A stretch of DNA of 64,000 bases from GCA-2733415 sp964635575 (lineage in GTDB: Bacteria > Bacteroidota > Bacteroidia > Flavobacteriales > Flavobacteriaceae). The position numbers and the translations under genes are program-made. The notes beneath the pieces were generated by a model that saw nothing but the letters and a program-made list of their open reading frames with translations, had not been told where the DNA came from and ran no database searches. Below, in pieces: positions 43,432-52,428 of the stretch; positions within the stretch are counted from its first letter, which is position 1, and every line of letters begins with the position of its first letter. The stretch covers positions 1-64,000 of the forward strand of contig CAZWNY010000002.1 of the NCBI GenBank assembly GCA_964635575.1. The letters run 5' to 3'.

Positions 43432-44151
43432 TTATTTTTCAAAAAAACTTTCATTATTTTCAAAAGCAGTACCAACAACAACTAAATCGGCACCTGCTTT
43501 ATATGCTTTTTTTATTGCAGACCAACTACGCAAACCACCACCAACAATTAATGGTATTTTAATTGCTTTCGAAACTGCATTAATATTTTTTATTTCGATT
43601 GAATCGGTCGCTCCAGAACCTGCTTCAAGATAAACTAATTGTTTTCCTAAGTATTGCGCTACCAAAGCGGTATTAACAATTAATTCCAGTTGGTTTTGAG
43701 GTATTGGTTTGGTTTTACTTATTTTTTGTACTGCAGTAATTATGCCACCATCTATTAAAATATAACCTGTTGGTATTATTTCTAAATTTGTTTTTTTTAA
43801 TACTGAAACTGATTGCATTTGTTGTTCTATTAAAAACTCTGGATTATTGCCTGATAATAAACTTAAAAACAAAATACCATCTGCAATATTGGTAATTTGG
43901 CTTTTATCACCTGGAAATAAAACAATCGGTAATCGTGTATGTTTTTTAACCTCTGTTACTATTTTTTCGGTTTGTCCGTTTTTGACAGTACTTCCTCCAA
44001 TAAAAACATGTGTTACTGGCGATTTATTTATTTTTATTATTATTTGTTTAAGCTGTAAAATTTCTAATTTATCTGGATCTAACAAAACAGCCAATAGTTT
44101 TTTACCCTTTTGTTTGGCATTAATAATTTGAGCTAATAATTTTGATTTCAT
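43432..44151 (-). CDS. Geranylgeranylglyceryl/heptaprenylglyceryl phosphate synthase
   Basis: This 239-residue TIM-barrel prenyltransferase links an isoprenoid diphosphate to sn-glycerol-1-phosphate. Family marks are LLAVLLDPDKL near residue 20, FIGGSTVKNGQTEKIV, PTGYILIDGG, VYLEAGSGA and the phosphate-binding VGGGLRSWSAIKKAYKAGADLVVVGTAFE. Bacteroidota proteins of this type belong to the group II GGGP synthases and are annotated that way. The window also holds a UbiA-type enzyme for the next step of archaeal-type lipid assembly. It lies 12 bases before the CarboxypepD_reg gene and 47 after the phosphopantetheinyl transferase gene. Confidence 0.92.
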   Translation of the reverse strand: MKSKLLAQIINAKQKGKKLLAVLLDPDKLEILQLKQIIIKINKSPVTHVFIGGSTVKNGQTEKIVTEVKKHTRLPIVLFPGDKSQITNIADGILFLSLLSGNNPEFLIEQQMQSVSVLKKTNLEIIPTGYILIDGGIITAVQKISKTKPIPQNQLELIVNTALVAQYLGKQLVYLEAGSGATDSIEIKNINAVSKAIKIPLIVGGGLRSWSAIKKAYKAGADLVVVGTAFENNESFFEK

Positions 44152-44198
44152 TTTGAAATTTTTATTTAAATACGTTAGAACTGATAACCAATTTTAAA

Positions 44199-44831
44199 TT
44201 AAATTTTAACCGAATTGGTTGCATACACTAAAGTATATCCGCTAAAAATGTCAAAATAAATATCAAATTTTTTATGAAGAGGTTCTTTTAATATACGTCC
44301 TTTAGTTTGTTTGTCAGATAATTTAAATGCACTTATTGGCAAGTGTTTTATAAATAATAACCCACCATTTGGATGAATTTTAAACAAACTTTCCTTTGCT
44401 CCCCAAATTACAGTAAGTTGCTCGGTAAGATTTTCTATTTCTAAAAATTCTTGTTCTTTTCCTATAAATTTGGGAGATATACGTTGTATTTTAGCTCTAT
44501 TTTTTTCAATATCAACTCCAATAATTTTATCCGAAATTGCAATTACTGAAAAATCGAAAGAGTGCGAAATAGTAATATACCTACCATCTTTTAAATGTGG
44601 TTTTCCTTCTTCAGTATAAAACAAATCAAAATCCGTTAAACCAACAACTTCCAGTAACTTACGTACCGCTAAAAACCCTTTTACATGACTTTTGCTACGC
44701 ATACCATTTATCCGTTTTTGGCTACGCTTATTTAAAACCACTGTAATTTTCAGTTCCTGTAATGTTTCTGTAATTTTCCAAACCAAAATAGTTGTGGTTG
44801 TATTATGTGTAATCGTTTTGTATAAAGCCAT
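44199..44831 (-). CDS. 4'-phosphopantetheinyl transferase
   Basis: This 210-residue protein is an Sfp/HetI-type enzyme that moves phosphopantetheine from coenzyme A onto carrier proteins. Motifs are GKPHLKDGRYITISHSFDFSVIAIS, the Mg-binding IGVDIEKNRAKIQRISPKF and the WGAKESLFKIHPNGG segment that ends the ACPS fold. It may serve fatty-acid or polyketide carrier proteins; no synthase is in this window. It heads the minus-strand group ending with arfB. Confidence 0.9.
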   Translation of the reverse strand: MALYKTITHNTTTTILVWKITETLQELKITVVLNKRSQKRINGMRSKSHVKGFLAVRKLLEVVGLTDFDLFYTEEGKPHLKDGRYITISHSFDFSVIAISDKIIGVDIEKNRAKIQRISPKFIGKEQEFLEIENLTEQLTVIWGAKESLFKIHPNGGLLFIKHLPISAFKLSDKQTKGRILKEPLHKKFDIYFDIFSGYTLVYATNSVKI

Positions 44832-45057
44832 TTTTTCAACTCCTTTTATTTTTTTTAAAGCGGTATTTTCTATTTTTTAACCTAATTATTTTTTATATTA
44901 TTATTGTTTTTACTTCGCATTCACTAAAACATATAAATCTTTTATTTCCTAAAGTTTTGCTCAAAATTAAAAATATATTTTTTAGCAAACAAATTTCGTA
45001 AATTTGAAGTAATATTATTAATTTAATTTTTCAATCAAACTTTTAAAAACTATTTTG

Positions 45058-45065
45058 TAAATTTG
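45058..45065 (+). promoter_or_regulatory. -7 element for ahcY
   Basis: TAAATTTG matches TAnnTTTG, 59 bases before the ATG at 45125. No SAH riboswitch-like fold is apparent in the short leader. Confidence 0.5.
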
Positions 45066-45124
45066 CAGTCGTAAAAAACAATAAATCAGCGAATTTTATT
45101 TCCCTGAATAACAAATATACAATT

Positions 45125-46441
45125 ATGAGCACAAAAACAGTTCCGTTTACCGCATATAAGGTAAAAGATATCTCTCTTGCAGATTGGGGAAGAAAAGAAA
45201 TTGAATTAGCAGAAGCAGAAATGCCAGGGTTAATGAGTTTACGTGAAGAATATAAAGACGAACAACCTTTAAAAGGAGCTCGTATTGCAGGATGTTTGCA
45301 TATGACCATACAAACCGCTGTTTTAATAGAAACTCTAACCGCTTTAGGAGCAGAAGTTACTTGGAGTAGTTGTAATATTTTTTCAACTCAAGACCAAGCA
45401 GCAGCAGCAATTGCAGCAACAGGAGTACAAGTTTATGCTTGGAAAGGCTTAACCGATGAAGAATTTGATTGGTGTATTGAGCAAACTTTATTTTTTGGAG
45501 AAGATCGCAAACCATTAAACCTAATTTTAGATGACGGAGGAGATTTAACCAATATGGTTTTTGACCGTTACCCAGAATTAGCAAAAAACATTAAAGGATT
45601 ATCCGAAGAAACAACAACAGGTGTACACCGTTTATACGAGCGTATGGCAAACGGAACACTAATGGTACCAGCAATTAACGTAAACGATTCCGTTACAAAA
45701 TCTAAATTTGACAATAAATACGGCTGTAGAGAATCTGCCGTAGATGCAATCCGTAGAGCAACAGACGTTATGTTAGCAGGTAAACGTGTAATTGTTTGCG
45801 GCTATGGCGATGTAGGTAAAGGTACCGCAGCATCATTTGCAGGTACAGGAAGCATTGTTACCGTTACCGAAATTGACCCAATTTGCGCATTACAAGCAGC
45901 AATGGACGGTTTTGAAGTAAAAAAATTAGAAAACGTAATTGCTACCGCAGATATTATTATTACAACAACAGGTAACAAAGACATTATACAAGGTCGTCAT
46001 TTTGAAGCAATGAAAGACAAAACAATAGTTTGTAATATCGGGCATTTTGACAACGAAATTGATGTAGCTTGGTTAAACAAAAACCACGGACACACAAAAA
46101 TAGAAATTAAACCACAAGTAGATAAATATACCATTAACGGAACCGATATTTTACTACTAGCAGAAGGTCGTTTAGTAAACCTAGGTTGTGCAACAGGACA
46201 CCCAAGTTTTGTAATGAGTAACTCGTTTACCAACCAAACCTTAGCACAATTAGAGCTTTGGAAAGACAACGGAAAATACGAAAACAAAGTATATATGTTA
46301 CCTAAGTATTTAGACGAAAAAGTAGCGCGTTTACACCTATCTAAAATTGGAGTAGAACTTACCGAACTACGAAAAGACCAAGCCGATTATATTAGCGTAA
46401 AAGTAGAAGGCCCATACAAACCAGAACACTACCGTTACTAA
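45125..46441 (+). CDS. ahcY: Adenosylhomocysteinase
   Basis: This 438-residue NAD-dependent enzyme splits S-adenosylhomocysteine to adenosine and homocysteine, clearing the inhibitor of methyltransferases. It has GARIAGCLHMTIQTAVLIETL near the start, LDDGGDLTN, SEETTTGVHRLYE, NDSVTKSKFDNKYGCRES and the NAD-binding GYGDVGKGTAASFAG. The C-terminal YKPEHYRY carries the Lys and Tyr that reach the neighbouring subunit. Its codons are notably regular, as expected for a highly expressed gene. It is a single gene with a strong terminator. Confidence 0.98.
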   Translation: MSTKTVPFTAYKVKDISLADWGRKEIELAEAEMPGLMSLREEYKDEQPLKGARIAGCLHMTIQTAVLIETLTALGAEVTWSSCNIFSTQDQAAAAIAATGVQVYAWKGLTDEEFDWCIEQTLFFGEDRKPLNLILDDGGDLTNMVFDRYPELAKNIKGLSEETTTGVHRLYERMANGTLMVPAINVNDSVTKSKFDNKYGCRESAVDAIRRATDVMLAGKRVIVCGYGDVGKGTAASFAGTGSIVTVTEIDPICALQAAMDGFEVKKLENVIATADIIITTTGNKDIIQGRHFEAMKDKTIVCNIGHFDNEIDVAWLNKNHGHTKIEIKPQVDKYTINGTDILLLAEGRLVNLGCATGHPSFVMSNSFTNQTLAQLELWKDNGKYENKVYMLPKYLDEKVARLHLSKIGVELTELRKDQADYISVKVEGPYKPEHYRY

Positions 46442-46469
46442 ATTAAAATACTACATAAATTATTTTAAA

Positions 46470-46506
46470 AAAACCTGCTTTGCAATTTGTAAAGCAGGTT
46501 TTTATT
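46470..46506 (+). terminator. Rho-independent terminator after ahcY
   Basis: A perfect 12-bp stem (AAAACCTGCTTT/AAAGCAGGTTTT) has a 9-base loop and a T-rich tail. Confidence 0.9.
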
Positions 46507-46630
46507 TTGAAAATTTAAATACGCTACAACTACTATCTTTTAAAAACAAAACAATTTTTTATCTTCTATCGAGCAATAATTTTTTAAAACTAAAACCCTT
46601 ATTTTTTCGATTATAAAACTTGCAAATGTG

Positions 46631-46638
46631 TATCTTTG
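46631..46638 (+). promoter_or_regulatory. -7 element for yicC-gmk-nadD
   Basis: TATCTTTG matches TAnnTTTG, 21 bases before the ATG at 46659. The longer frame from 46620 would overlap it. Confidence 0.6.
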
Positions 46639-46658
46639 TGAAAATTTTAGTTAAACTT

Positions 46659-47519
46659 ATGATACAGTCGATGACAGGGTACGGAAAAAGCGTACTACAA
46701 TTACCCACTAAAAAAGTATCTATTGAAATAAAATCACTCAATAGTAAAAATTTAGACATGAATACACGCATGCCTTCTTACTATAAAGAAAAGGACTTGT
46801 ATGTTCGTAAAATGATTGCCAAAACTTTAGTTAGAGGAAAAGTAGATTTTTCATTATATGTAGAAAATACAGGAGAAGAAACATCAACAAAAATAAATAC
46901 ACCTGTTGTTAACGCCTATATTAAACAACTACAAACAATTTCACCAAACACAACATTATCAAACTGTTTAGCAATGGCAATGCGCCTACCCGATTCTGCA
47001 AAAACAACTAAAGAAGACCTAGATGTTAATGAATGGAACAGCATTGAAACTCATATAAAGATAGCGTTACAAAACATAAAAAAATATAGGACTGATGAAG
47101 GAAAAGCATTACAAACCGATTTAGAACAACGTATTACAATTATTAACAACCTACTAGAAGCTGTAATTACAATTGACCCTGAAAGAATAGCAGGAGTAAA
47201 AGAACGTTTGCAAAAAGGTGTTTCCGAATTAAAAGAAAAAGTAGATGAAAACCGATTTGAACAAGAACTTGTTTATTACATCGAAAAATATGACATTACA
47301 GAAGAAAAAGTACGTTTAAAAAATCATTTATCATATTTTGTGAGCACCTTAAAAGAAAATGGCGTAAATGGGAAAAAACTAGGTTTTATAGGTCAAGAAA
47401 TGGGTAGAGAAATTAACACTATAGGATCAAAATCTAATTACGCACCAATGCAAAAATTAGTTGTACAAATGAAAGATGAGTTGGAAAAAATTAAAGAACA
47501 ACTTTTAAACGTTTCATAA
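46659..47519 (+). CDS. YicC family endoribonuclease-like protein
   Basis: This 286-residue protein matches YicC/YloC, with the N-terminal IQSMTGYGKSVL, the EIKSLNSKNLDMNTRMP segment and the C-terminal GREINTIGSKSNYAPMQKLVVQMKDELEKI. E. coli YicC has been reported as an endoribonuclease that acts with PNPase on a small RNA, and B. subtilis YloC has similar activity. I start at 46659 because a promoter element sits inside the longer frame. It begins a yicC-gmk-nadD operon, 21 bases before gmk. Confidence 0.9.
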   Translation: MIQSMTGYGKSVLQLPTKKVSIEIKSLNSKNLDMNTRMPSYYKEKDLYVRKMIAKTLVRGKVDFSLYVENTGEETSTKINTPVVNAYIKQLQTISPNTTLSNCLAMAMRLPDSAKTTKEDLDVNEWNSIETHIKIALQNIKKYRTDEGKALQTDLEQRITIINNLLEAVITIDPERIAGVKERLQKGVSELKEKVDENRFEQELVYYIEKYDITEEKVRLKNHLSYFVSTLKENGVNGKKLGFIGQEMGREINTIGSKSNYAPMQKLVVQMKDELEKIKEQLLNVS

Positions 47520-47540
47520 ACACATTACTTAATTTAAACT

Positions 47541-48134
47541 ATGAAAAAAGGGAAGTTATTAGTGTTTTCAGCGCCATCAGGATCAGGAAAAACTACTATT
47601 GTAAAACATTTATTAGCACAAAAAAAATTAAACTTAGCATTTTCTGTTTCAGTAGCCTCAAGAGAAAAAAGAGGTGATGAAATAGATAAAAAAGACTACT
47701 ATTTTATGTCTACACGAGAGTTTAAAGACAAAATAAAAGCAAACGAATTTTTAGAATGGGAAGAGGTATATAGAGATAATTTTTACGGCACCTTAAAAAC
47801 CGAAGTAGAACGCATTTGGGCAGCAGGAAAGAATGTAATTTTTGATATTGATGTAGTTGGCGGATTGCGTATAAAAAAAAAGTTTCCAAAAGAAACTTTA
47901 GCCGTTTTTGTAAAACCACCAAGTGTAGATGAACTAAAACGCAGGTTAAAAAAACGTAAAACAGAAGATGACGATAAAATTAATATGCGTGTTGCAAAAG
48001 CATCTATAGAAATGGCAACATCACCACAATTTGATTATGTAATTACTAATGACCATTTAGAAACTGCTCTAGATGAAGCCGTTAATTTAGCGGCTAACTT
48101 TATTAATAACGGAAAAATGTCAACACAAAATTAA
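47541..48134 (+). CDS. gmk: Guanylate kinase
   Basis: This 197-residue kinase turns GMP into GDP using ATP. It has the P-loop APSGSGKT at 11-18, the GMP-binding VSVASREKRGDEIDKKDYYF and the EFLEWEEVYRDNFYGT segment, followed by the lid with Arg-rich RRLKKRKTEDDDKI. Length is normal. It sits between yicC and nadD, with only one base before the nadD ATG. Confidence 0.97.
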   Translation: MKKGKLLVFSAPSGSGKTTIVKHLLAQKKLNLAFSVSVASREKRGDEIDKKDYYFMSTREFKDKIKANEFLEWEEVYRDNFYGTLKTEVERIWAAGKNVIFDIDVVGGLRIKKKFPKETLAVFVKPPSVDELKRRLKKRKTEDDDKINMRVAKASIEMATSPQFDYVITNDHLETALDEAVNLAANFINNGKMSTQN

Positions 48135-48135
48135 T

Positions 48136-48714
48136 ATGAAAATCGGATTGTATTTCGGAACGTTCAACCCTTTTCATATCGGGCATCTAGCAATTGCAAA
48201 CCATTTAGTTGAACACTCTAATTTAGACCAAATTTGGCTGGTAGTAACGCCAGTGAGTCCGTTTAAAAAGAAAAAAACACTGCTTGAAAATCATCATCGA
48301 TTAGAGATGGTGTATTTAGCTACCGAAAAATACGACAAACTACAACCGTCAAACATAGAGTTTAATTTACCTACACCAAATTACACTATAAACACATTAG
48401 TATATTTAGAAGAAAAATATCCTGCTCATAATTTTTCATTAATTATGGGAGAAGACAACCTAACTAGTTTTCATAAATGGAAAAATTACGAAACCATTTT
48501 AAATAATTACGAACTGTACGTATATCCTAGAATTTCAAAAAAAAATATACCTCAGCAATTTAAAAATCACCCTAAAATTACACAAGTAAAAGCTCCTATC
48601 ATGGAAATTTCAGCTACTGCAATTCGGAAAGATATTGCTGACTGTAAAAACGCACAACCACTTTTAGATCCTCAAGTATGGAAGTACATTGATGAAATGG
48701 GATTTTTTAAATAA
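48136..48714 (+). CDS. nadD: Nicotinate-nucleotide adenylyltransferase
   Basis: This 192-residue enzyme joins nicotinate mononucleotide and ATP to make deamido-NAD. The nucleotidyltransferase motif GTFNPFHIGH (8-17) and the C-terminal ISATAIRKDI are both present, with MGEDNLTSFHKWKNYE in the middle. It is the last gene of yicC-gmk-nadD and starts one base after gmk. Confidence 0.96.
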   Translation: MKIGLYFGTFNPFHIGHLAIANHLVEHSNLDQIWLVVTPVSPFKKKKTLLENHHRLEMVYLATEKYDKLQPSNIEFNLPTPNYTINTLVYLEEKYPAHNFSLIMGEDNLTSFHKWKNYETILNNYELYVYPRISKKNIPQQFKNHPKITQVKAPIMEISATAIRKDIADCKNAQPLLDPQVWKYIDEMGFFK

Positions 48715-48804
48715 TCTTTAAAAAAAATGCAAATTGTACAGAAGTAAAAGCATAATGTTTTTCTTTCCAAAGAAATATACAACAAACCATACTTAAAAAA
48801 AGTG

Positions 48805-48812
48805 TATTTTTG
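48805..48812 (+). promoter_or_regulatory. -7 element for the DUF5522 gene
   Basis: TATTTTTG matches TAnnTTTG and lies only 5 bases before the ATG at 48818, so the message is probably leaderless. Confidence 0.55.
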
Positions 48813-48817
48813 TTTTT

Positions 48818-49009
48818 ATGATCAAAAAAAGAATACCTTTAGAAAAAGGAGATTACTATTTAACACCGGAAGGATATAAATGTTTTACTGAGCAATATCA
48901 TTTAAAACGAGGATATTGTTGTGAGAGCTCTTGCAGGCATTGCCCGTACGGATATGACAAAAAGAACAATCTGCGCAAAAAATCAAACAAAAACAAAAAA
49001 CAACAATAA
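48818..49009 (+). CDS. DUF5522 small Cys-rich protein
   Basis: This 63-residue protein has the DUF5522 pattern: DYYLTPEGYKCFTEQYHLKRGYCCESSCRHCPYGY. The four or five Cys in YCCESSCRHCPYGY suggest a bound metal or iron-sulfur cluster. A basic tail (KKNNLRKKSNKNKK) follows and could bind nucleic acid. The family has no assigned function. It has its own promoter directly at the start codon. Confidence 0.85.
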   Translation: MIKKRIPLEKGDYYLTPEGYKCFTEQYHLKRGYCCESSCRHCPYGYDKKNNLRKKSNKNKKQQ

Positions 49010-49096
49010 ACTTAGCTCCCTAAAAACGAGTAACATACAATAATATTGGTGTAGTTTTTGATTACAATAATAACATTTAATTAAAAGCACAAGAAC

Positions 49097-49612
49097 ATGA
49101 GAATTATAAAATTAGCAGCCTTCTTATCTATTTTGATATTTACTTCCTGCACATCTGTAAGAGTAAGCACAGATTATGATACGCAAGTAAAATTTGAAAA
49201 TTATAAAACCTTTGCCTTTTACAAACCTGGTATTGATAGAGTAGAAATTTCTGATTTAGATAAAAAACGAATCTTACGTGCTATAGAAATCGAAATGGTA
49301 GCTAAAGGGTTTACAAAATCTACATCGCCAGATTTATTAATAAATATTAGTACCAAAACTGAAAAAAATGTAAATGTATATGATGTAGGTTTTGGTTGGG
49401 GGCCTTGGTTTGGCGGAATGGGGCGAAATATATTAACCTCAACAAACGGAATTTTGCATATAGACTTTATTAACTCAAAAGACAAACAGTTAGTTTGGCA
49501 AGGTACAGGAATTGGTTATTTAACGCATAATGCAAAAAAGAAAGATGAACGTATACAAACTTTTGTTTCAAAAATATTAGAAAAATATCCTCCAGGTTCT
49601 GAAGATAAATAG
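49097..49612 (+). CDS. DUF4136 lipoprotein
   Basis: This 171-residue lipoprotein has lipobox FTSC with Cys19, then the DUF4136 opening SVRVSTDYDTQVKFENYKTFAFY. A central ILRAIEIEMVAKGFTKSTSPDLLINI and a Gly/Trp-rich loop (GFGWGPWFGGMGRN) lead to LVWQGTGIGYL. The fold is thought to be envelope-associated, with unknown function. It is a single gene convergent with the thioredoxin-like gene. Confidence 0.88.
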   Translation: MRIIKLAAFLSILIFTSCTSVRVSTDYDTQVKFENYKTFAFYKPGIDRVEISDLDKKRILRAIEIEMVAKGFTKSTSPDLLINISTKTEKNVNVYDVGFGWGPWFGGMGRNILTSTNGILHIDFINSKDKQLVWQGTGIGYLTHNAKKKDERIQTFVSKILEKYPPGSEDK

Positions 49613-49703
49613 TTGACGCTTTAGGTTCTTTTATTAATAATTTTCTTTTTGATAAAAACTCTACGAGTACACTTTACATTACTTAACTACTTAATTATAA
49701 TGT

Positions 49704-50177
49704 TTATTGGGCATTCAATTTGTAGTGTTTTTTTAAAGCGCTCTCTATAAAGTCATAATGATAATGGGTTTCTCCTGTTGAGTTATAGCCTTTTATACTA
49801 CCAATTACATTACCTTTAGTATTTACAGTTATAATTGTAGGTAACGATTTTACAGCATATCGGCTATTTAGTTTTTTGTTTTGCGCTACTTCTTTAGGAG
49901 TTACTAAGCTTTTATTTCTAGGAAAATTAACATACATAAAAATAAATTTTTTGTTATAAATTCTAAACCTTTCGGAGTTAAAAAATTCTTTTTTCAAGGC
50001 TTTACAAGGGCGACACCAGTCACTTCCTGTAAACAACATTAAAATAGGTTTATTTGTTTTAGCAGCCTTTTTTTTAGCTGTTTCAAAATTGGTTTCCCAT
50101 TTAATGTTAGTATTGTTTTTTTGAGAAAAACATGTTGTAGTTAAAAATAATGTAATTAGTAAAATTATTTTTTTCAT
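49704..50177 (-). CDS. Exported thioredoxin-fold protein
   Basis: This 157-residue protein has a signal peptide ending TCFSQ and one thioredoxin domain with active site WCRPCK (Cys55, Cys58), followed by the cis-Pro region SLPTIITV. The SDWCRPCKALKKEFF pattern is that of the Thioredoxin_7 group, found in the periplasm of Bacteroidota. It probably reduces or isomerises disulfides in the envelope; the partner is unknown. Confidence 0.9.
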   Translation of the reverse strand: MKKIILLITLFLTTTCFSQKNNTNIKWETNFETAKKKAAKTNKPILMLFTGSDWCRPCKALKKEFFNSERFRIYNKKFIFMYVNFPRNKSLVTPKEVAQNKKLNSRYAVKSLPTIITVNTKGNVIGSIKGYNSTGETHYHYDFIESALKKHYKLNAQ

Positions 50178-50336
50178 TTTTTTTTAAAATTAAATCATAA
50201 TTATATAGTGCAAAAATACAATCTTTATTTGAATACGCAAATATTGAATTACTTAGTAAGTTTTCTTTTTTTTATACCATTTTATTTTTCACACCTCTAT
50301 CACTTTTTATAAATCGATTAACTTTTAAGGGAAATA

Positions 50337-51432
50337 TCAATACTTTTTTTGCCCCATCATCATTAAATATGATTTTAAAAATATTTCTATTTTTCCGTCC
50401 ATAACAGCGTCTATATTTCCTGTTTCAAAACCTGTTCGCACATCTTTTACTAATTTATAAGGATGCATTACATAATTTCGTATTTGGCTTCCCCATTCAA
50501 TTTTCATTTTTCCGTCTTCAATATTGCTACGTGCTTTTTGTTGTTTTTTTATTTCAATTTCATACAATTGCGATTTTAACATTTGCATTGCACGGGTTCT
50601 ATTATTATGTTGAGATCTGGTTTCCGAACAAGAAATCATAATACCCGAAGGCTTATGTTTTAGTTGCACTTTGGTTTCTACCTTATTTACGTTTTGCCCT
50701 CCAGCGCCACTAGATCGAGAAGTTGTAATATCAATATCTGCGGGGTTAATATTAATTTCAATTGAATCATCTACTAAAGGATATACATATACAGAGGCGA
50801 AGGAAGTATGCCGTTTTGAGTTACTGTCAAAAGGCGAAATACGCACTAATCTATGTACTCCATTTTCTCCTTTTAACCAACCGAAAGCAAAATCTCCTTC
50901 TATTTCTATAGTTACTGTTTTAATACCTGCCGAATCACCTGCTTGATAATTTAATTCTTTTATTTTAAATCCTTGATTATTACAATACATGGTGTACATT
51001 CGCAATAGCATTTCTGCCCAATCGCAACTTTCTGTACCGCCAGCTCCAGCGGTAATTTGTAATACTGCGCTTAAACTATCTGCTTGATCAGAAAGCATGT
51101 TTTTAAACTCTAAATCCTCTAATAAATCTGTTGCTTTTTGGTATTGTTCTTCTACTTCATTTTCTGAAGCATCTCCTTCGTTATAAAACTCGTATAACGT
51201 TAAGGTGTCTTCTACTAATTGTTTGGATTCCCCATAGTCTTTCACCCATTTTTTAAGTACACGAAGTTGTTTCATTACTTTTTCTGCATTTTTGGGATTA
51301 TTCCAAAAGTCAGAACTAAAGGTTTGTTCTTCTTCATTACTAATTTCTATTTTTTTAGCATCAATGTCAAAGATATCGCCTCAATTGTTCAAGACGTTCG
51401 GTAATGTTTTTAATTTGCTCTATTGTTATCAT
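50337..51432 (-). CDS. prfB: Peptide chain release factor 2, programmed +1 frameshift
   Basis: The protein is about 364 residues after a frameshift. The first 21 codons (ATG at 51432, MITIEQIKNITERLEQLRRYL) end at TGA (51369-51367). The site reads AGG CGA TAT CTT TGA C, the classical RF2 slip site with a Shine-Dalgarno-like AGG upstream. Shifting +1 at CTT continues as DIDAKKIEIS and on to 50337. RF2 reads UGA, so low RF2 raises frameshifting and its own level. The GGQ loop is in SSGAGGQNVNK; the SPF-type codon-recognition motif appears as ISPFDSN. Confidence 0.95.
51366..51381 (-). promoter_or_regulatory. RF2 programmed frameshift site
   Basis: The minus strand reads AGGCGATATCTTTGAC. AGG can pair with the 16S tail, CTT is the slip codon and TGA the in-frame stop followed by C, the weakest stop context. 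Confidence 0.92.
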
Positions 51433-51553
51433 ATTGCGAATATAAAATATATGTTTCGTTATATAAAACAGTTCTACTTAAAAATTTATGTCTTTTTTGA
51501 ATCAATCCTATTACCCTAAACTTTTAAAAATATTTAAGAACAGTAATAAGGTT

Positions 51554-52336
51554 TTAAAATTCGATTTTTTTTGCATTTAAACCCGCAGGAAGTAACGTTT
51601 GTAGTACTGTTACATCAATATTACTGTAAAATAACCATTTTTCATTCGTATTACTTTTAGCTTCTAATTGCTGTTTTTTTAATCTTTTTAAAGTTTGCTT
51701 TGCTACTGCTTCTCCAGAGTCTATTATAAAAATATGATTCGGGGTTATTTTTTTTATTTGCGGTATTAGAAACGGATAATGTGTGCAACCCAATACTAGA
51801 TAATCAATATTATTTTTAATCATTGGTTTTAAGTACTTTTTTAATAGTTGAAATGTTTCATCGCTTTCTAAATTACCTGATTCTATTAATTGTACTAGAC
51901 CTGTTCCTTTTTGTTCAATAATTTCAATATTTTCAGCATATAATTCTGTTGTACTATTAAATAACTTACTGGAGAGCGTTCCTTTTGTTGCTAAAATTCC
52001 TATTTTTTTAGTTTTTGTTTGTAATGCTGCGGGTTTTATTGCTGGCTCAATACCTATAAACGGAACTTTATAATTTTTTCGCAAATAACTTATTGCATTT
52101 GTTGTTGCTGTATTACAGGCTACAATTATTAACTTACAGCCTTTTTTTAATAAAAACTCTGTATTTTTAACACATAAGTCTATTATTTGTTGTTTTGTTT
52201 TTTCTCCATAAGGTGCGTTTTTACTATCTGCTAAATAAATAGTAGATTCATTAGGTAGTAGTTGATTAATTTCTTTCCAAATAGAAAGTCCGCCTACTCC
52301 TGAGTCAAAAATCCCTATAGGCTTGTTGTTGCTCAT
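51554..52336 (-). CDS. murI: Glutamate racemase
   Basis: This 260-residue cofactor-free racemase supplies D-glutamate for peptidoglycan. Marks are GIFDSGVGGLSIWKEI near the start, ADSKNAPYG, the first catalytic Cys at 74 (VACNTATT) and the second in LGCTHYPFL. Length is normal. It lies between clpX and prfB on the same strand but is separated from clpX by a terminator, so it is its own unit. Confidence 0.96.
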   Translation of the reverse strand: MSNNKPIGIFDSGVGGLSIWKEINQLLPNESTIYLADSKNAPYGEKTKQQIIDLCVKNTEFLLKKGCKLIIVACNTATTNAISYLRKNYKVPFIGIEPAIKPAALQTKTKKIGILATKGTLSSKLFNSTTELYAENIEIIEQKGTGLVQLIESGNLESDETFQLLKKYLKPMIKNNIDYLVLGCTHYPFLIPQIKKITPNHIFIIDSGEAVAKQTLKRLKKQQLEAKSNTNEKWLFYSNIDVTVLQTLLPAGLNAKKIEF

Positions 52337-52352
52337 TTTTTATGTTATACAA

Positions 52353-52409
52353 AAAATGTCTGTTAAAGTTGAAATCGAAAATTATCGACTGCGCTCGAAC
52401 AGACATTTT
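52353..52409 (-). terminator. Hairpin terminator after clpX
   Basis: A perfect 12-bp stem (AAAATGTCTGTT/AACAGACATTTT) has a 33-base loop and a T6 run on the minus strand. The loop is longer than usual. Confidence 0.6.
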
Positions 52410-52428
52410 ATATTTTTTTAATTTTCAG

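Noticed and set aside
43432..44151. Recent horizontal transfer of GGGP synthase from archaea
   Set aside because: Base composition looks like that of its neighbours and the family is widespread in Bacteroidota, so ancient inheritance is more likely.
44832..45124. SAH riboswitch before ahcY
   Set aside because: The region is AT-rich without the conserved GC-rich core or stems; only a promoter element is supported.
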